Assembly: GCA_024734555.1 (NCBI GenBank)
Contig: JANPWX010000038.1
Location: 3,544,758 to 3,608,757 of the forward strand
Length of the DNA stretch: 64,000 bases
Origin: Trochalopteron elliotii
Lineage: Eukaryota; Chordata; Aves; Passeriformes; Leiothrichidae
Reading direction: 5' to 3'
Shown piece after piece: positions 62,401 to 64,000 of the stretch; positions within the stretch are counted from its first letter, which is position 1; the number at the start of each line of letters is the position of its first letter. The notes under the pieces were generated by a model. The model was not told where the DNA came from. It did not search any database and worked only from the letters and a program-made list of their open reading frames with translations. The position numbers and the translations under genes were made by a program.

Positions 62401-64000
62401 CTTTTTCTTGAAGAATTTGTTCAAAGCCTGTGCATACCTCTGGAGGAATGAAAGAAAATTAGTTTGTTCTTCATTATTGCTGTTTGCAATNTGTCATTCT
62501 GCCACTTGCATCATGTACCTCTCCTTCAGTCTTCAAAACAACACATGCCATACAGATTTATATTTGCACCACATGATGTTGCATTAACGTTGGGAGCTAG
62601 AATGCATGTCGAGGGCAAATTATCACCATCACTCATTTTTATTTTATTTGATTTCCTGCTACATGCTATTGGTGATTAATGCATTTGTAACTTGCACTGC
62701 TTGGTTTTATGGAGTGTTATGGCTGGTAGCATGCTATAAAGCAAGGCAATTTAAGAAAAATGTTACAAACACTGAATGCTGCACATGTTTGTCCTCACCG
62801 TACTAAGTAGGTGAAGTTTATTTTATTTAGTTTTATATATTTTCCCAATTATGTTCCCCAGTTTTCTTGTTTGAAACCTTAAGACTCTCAATGGAATCAT
62901 TTGAACTTAGAAACCACAGATATTTTCCTCCAACACTGATAGTCAGAAACATCCCAACACCCATTTTTATTTAGTGCTAAATTGCTTTTAGAGCAAATAA
63001 GCTGGATTTTTCTACCATTAGGATTTCAAAGCTGGGTAGGGAGAAAGTATCTCTTGTGATGACTATTTTAACATATTTTTCCTGGAAGCATTAAAAAAAT
63101 ATGCAGCATGAAATGGAGCAGCACAAACCATTTGGAGAATACATTTAGAGCAGGTGTACAGAGCAGCTTCAGACAGCCATAATATGGCAAAGCTATCAAC
63201 ATGTGGTAGTACATCTCTACTAAAATTCCTGGCAGTGTAGTAGGCATTGGAGGGTAGCACCTGGAAGCCTGGCAAATGAACTACAAGGAGAGAATATATG
63301 ATGGGGCAAGGTAACCTTCCAGCCAAGGGCAGCTGTGGGCAGATGGCCAGGATAGAACCTGAACAGGGGCCTAAAATCTGCATACTTCAGTGGGATATGG
63401 GCATAAGGAATGACTGCTTTTTCAGACCTACCAAAAATATTCAAAAGGTCATAGGAAGTCATGGGCATGTGGGCAGGACACACCCTAATAATAATGGAAG
63501 TGCCCATATTATTGGATATCCGCCAACAGGGGACAGGCTTAACATAGGCACTGTGCCATGGTCTCTATAGTGTTACTTGACTTCCTTATGCTCCATACTG
63601 AATTAAAATCTCAACTTTACTGTTTTTAGGAAGGGTTATGAATCCCACTTTATAGGTAGAGAAAATGAAGCATTAACTTGCTCAAGGCAGTTGTAAGAAA
63701 AGCTGAAACAGAGCCATGGACAGAACTCAAATTACTTGCACCCCAAGGAGTTGCTGTTAGCATGGGGTTCACCATCTTCCCAAGCAGGAATGAAACTGCA
63801 GAAGGAAAACAGTTCCTTGGTTCTGTGCATAGGATGCTCTAAAGACTCTGCAAGAATGGTGTTAGCAGATGTGTGATATTCATCTGCAGAATTCAGAACC
63901 TGAGGTCAAAGGCAAAGAGTATTCATCTGCTAGCAAAACAATAAGGAATTTTTTAAGCCAGATTTGTTTTATTCCTTTTGTGCTGAAATATCCTTTGGCC
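59472..64000 (+). other. FHOD3: Intron (5' part) to the end of the window
   Basis: At least 4.5 kb. The next coiled-coil exon was looked for and not seen. Holds a G/T-rich tract at 60436-60504 and one undetermined base (N) at 62491. Open frames at 60233-60547, 63063-63383 and 63298-63570 have no domain or splice context. No mobile element recognised. Confidence 0.85.
60436..60504 (+). repeat. G/T-rich low-complexity tract
   Basis: Runs of T broken by GGGG, GG, GGGG and GGG on the sense strand, similar in composition to the tract at 50226-50328. Confidence 0.75.

Larger units (their letters stand above)
1..64000 (+). other. FHOD3: FHOD3 gene, internal segment (both ends outside the window)
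   Basis: All convincing coding exons lie on the + strand and splice into one continuous frame of 1541 nt (if every exon is included). The translated pieces match my memory of vertebrate FHOD3: the FH3 segment with PWSNIMEILEEKDGVD, the linker with STLSAP and SPCGQS, and the coiled coil with GLLTSSFRQHQESLAAER. FHOD3 is a formin that nucleates or organises actin and is needed for sarcomere assembly in heart muscle. The paralogue FHOD1 shares the FH3 core, but the linker and coiled-coil wording favours FHOD3. Missing from the window: start codon, GTPase-binding domain, first FH3 exons, FH1, FH2 and DAD. Family identity comes from remembered sequences, not a database search. Confidence 0.95.

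Noticed and set aside
1..64000. tRNA, snRNA, microRNA hairpins, CRISPR, prokaryotic operons, or an endogenous virus
   Set aside because: No A/B box pairs, cloverleaf, regular repeat-spacer arrays or retroviral gene wording seen. A systematic hairpin search was not possible by eye, so a microRNA cannot be excluded.

Overview
The window is intronic and exonic DNA of one large vertebrate gene on the + strand. Spliced from GT/AG-bounded exons, the coding pieces read as the middle of FHOD3 (formin homology 2 domain containing 3). They cover the C-terminal part of the FH3/armadillo region, a basic Ser/Arg linker, a run of optional linker exons, and the start of the Arg/Glu-rich coiled coil. The start codon, the GTPase-binding domain, FH1, FH2 and the C-terminal DAD are outside the window. 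The organism is most likely a bird: every interspersed repeat I recognise is a CR1 LINE fragment with the avian-type 3' end, repeat density is low, and introns are AT-rich and CpG-poor.

Layout: 1-13324 is intron with three short CR1 pieces. Four constitutive-looking exons follow (13325-13436, 20059-20153, 24277-24420, 26293-26525); the largest CR1 lies in the first intron between them. Then come exons 27721-27807, 39061-39159, 41512-41889 and a weaker candidate 42716-42796, which look like an alternatively spliced block. Linker exon 45360-45485 and coiled-coil exons 56022-56156 and 59421-59471 follow, and the window ends inside the next intron. Reading frame and splice phase agree across every junction.

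The notable structure is the splicing architecture. From 26525 onward every junction is phase 2 and every exon length is a multiple of three. The split codons begin AG, GT or AA, so no combination of these exons can create a stop or a frameshift. UGCAUG (RBFOX-type) motifs lie just downstream of exon 27721-27807 and just upstream of exons 39061-39159 and 42716-42796. G-rich tracts follow two of these exons. Two further exon-like segments (37725-37925, with stops in all three frames, and a 36-nt segment at 49909-49944) are proposed as candidates only.

I found no tRNA, rRNA, snRNA, CRISPR, operon or prokaryotic feature, no second protein-coding gene on either strand, and no promoter I could defend.
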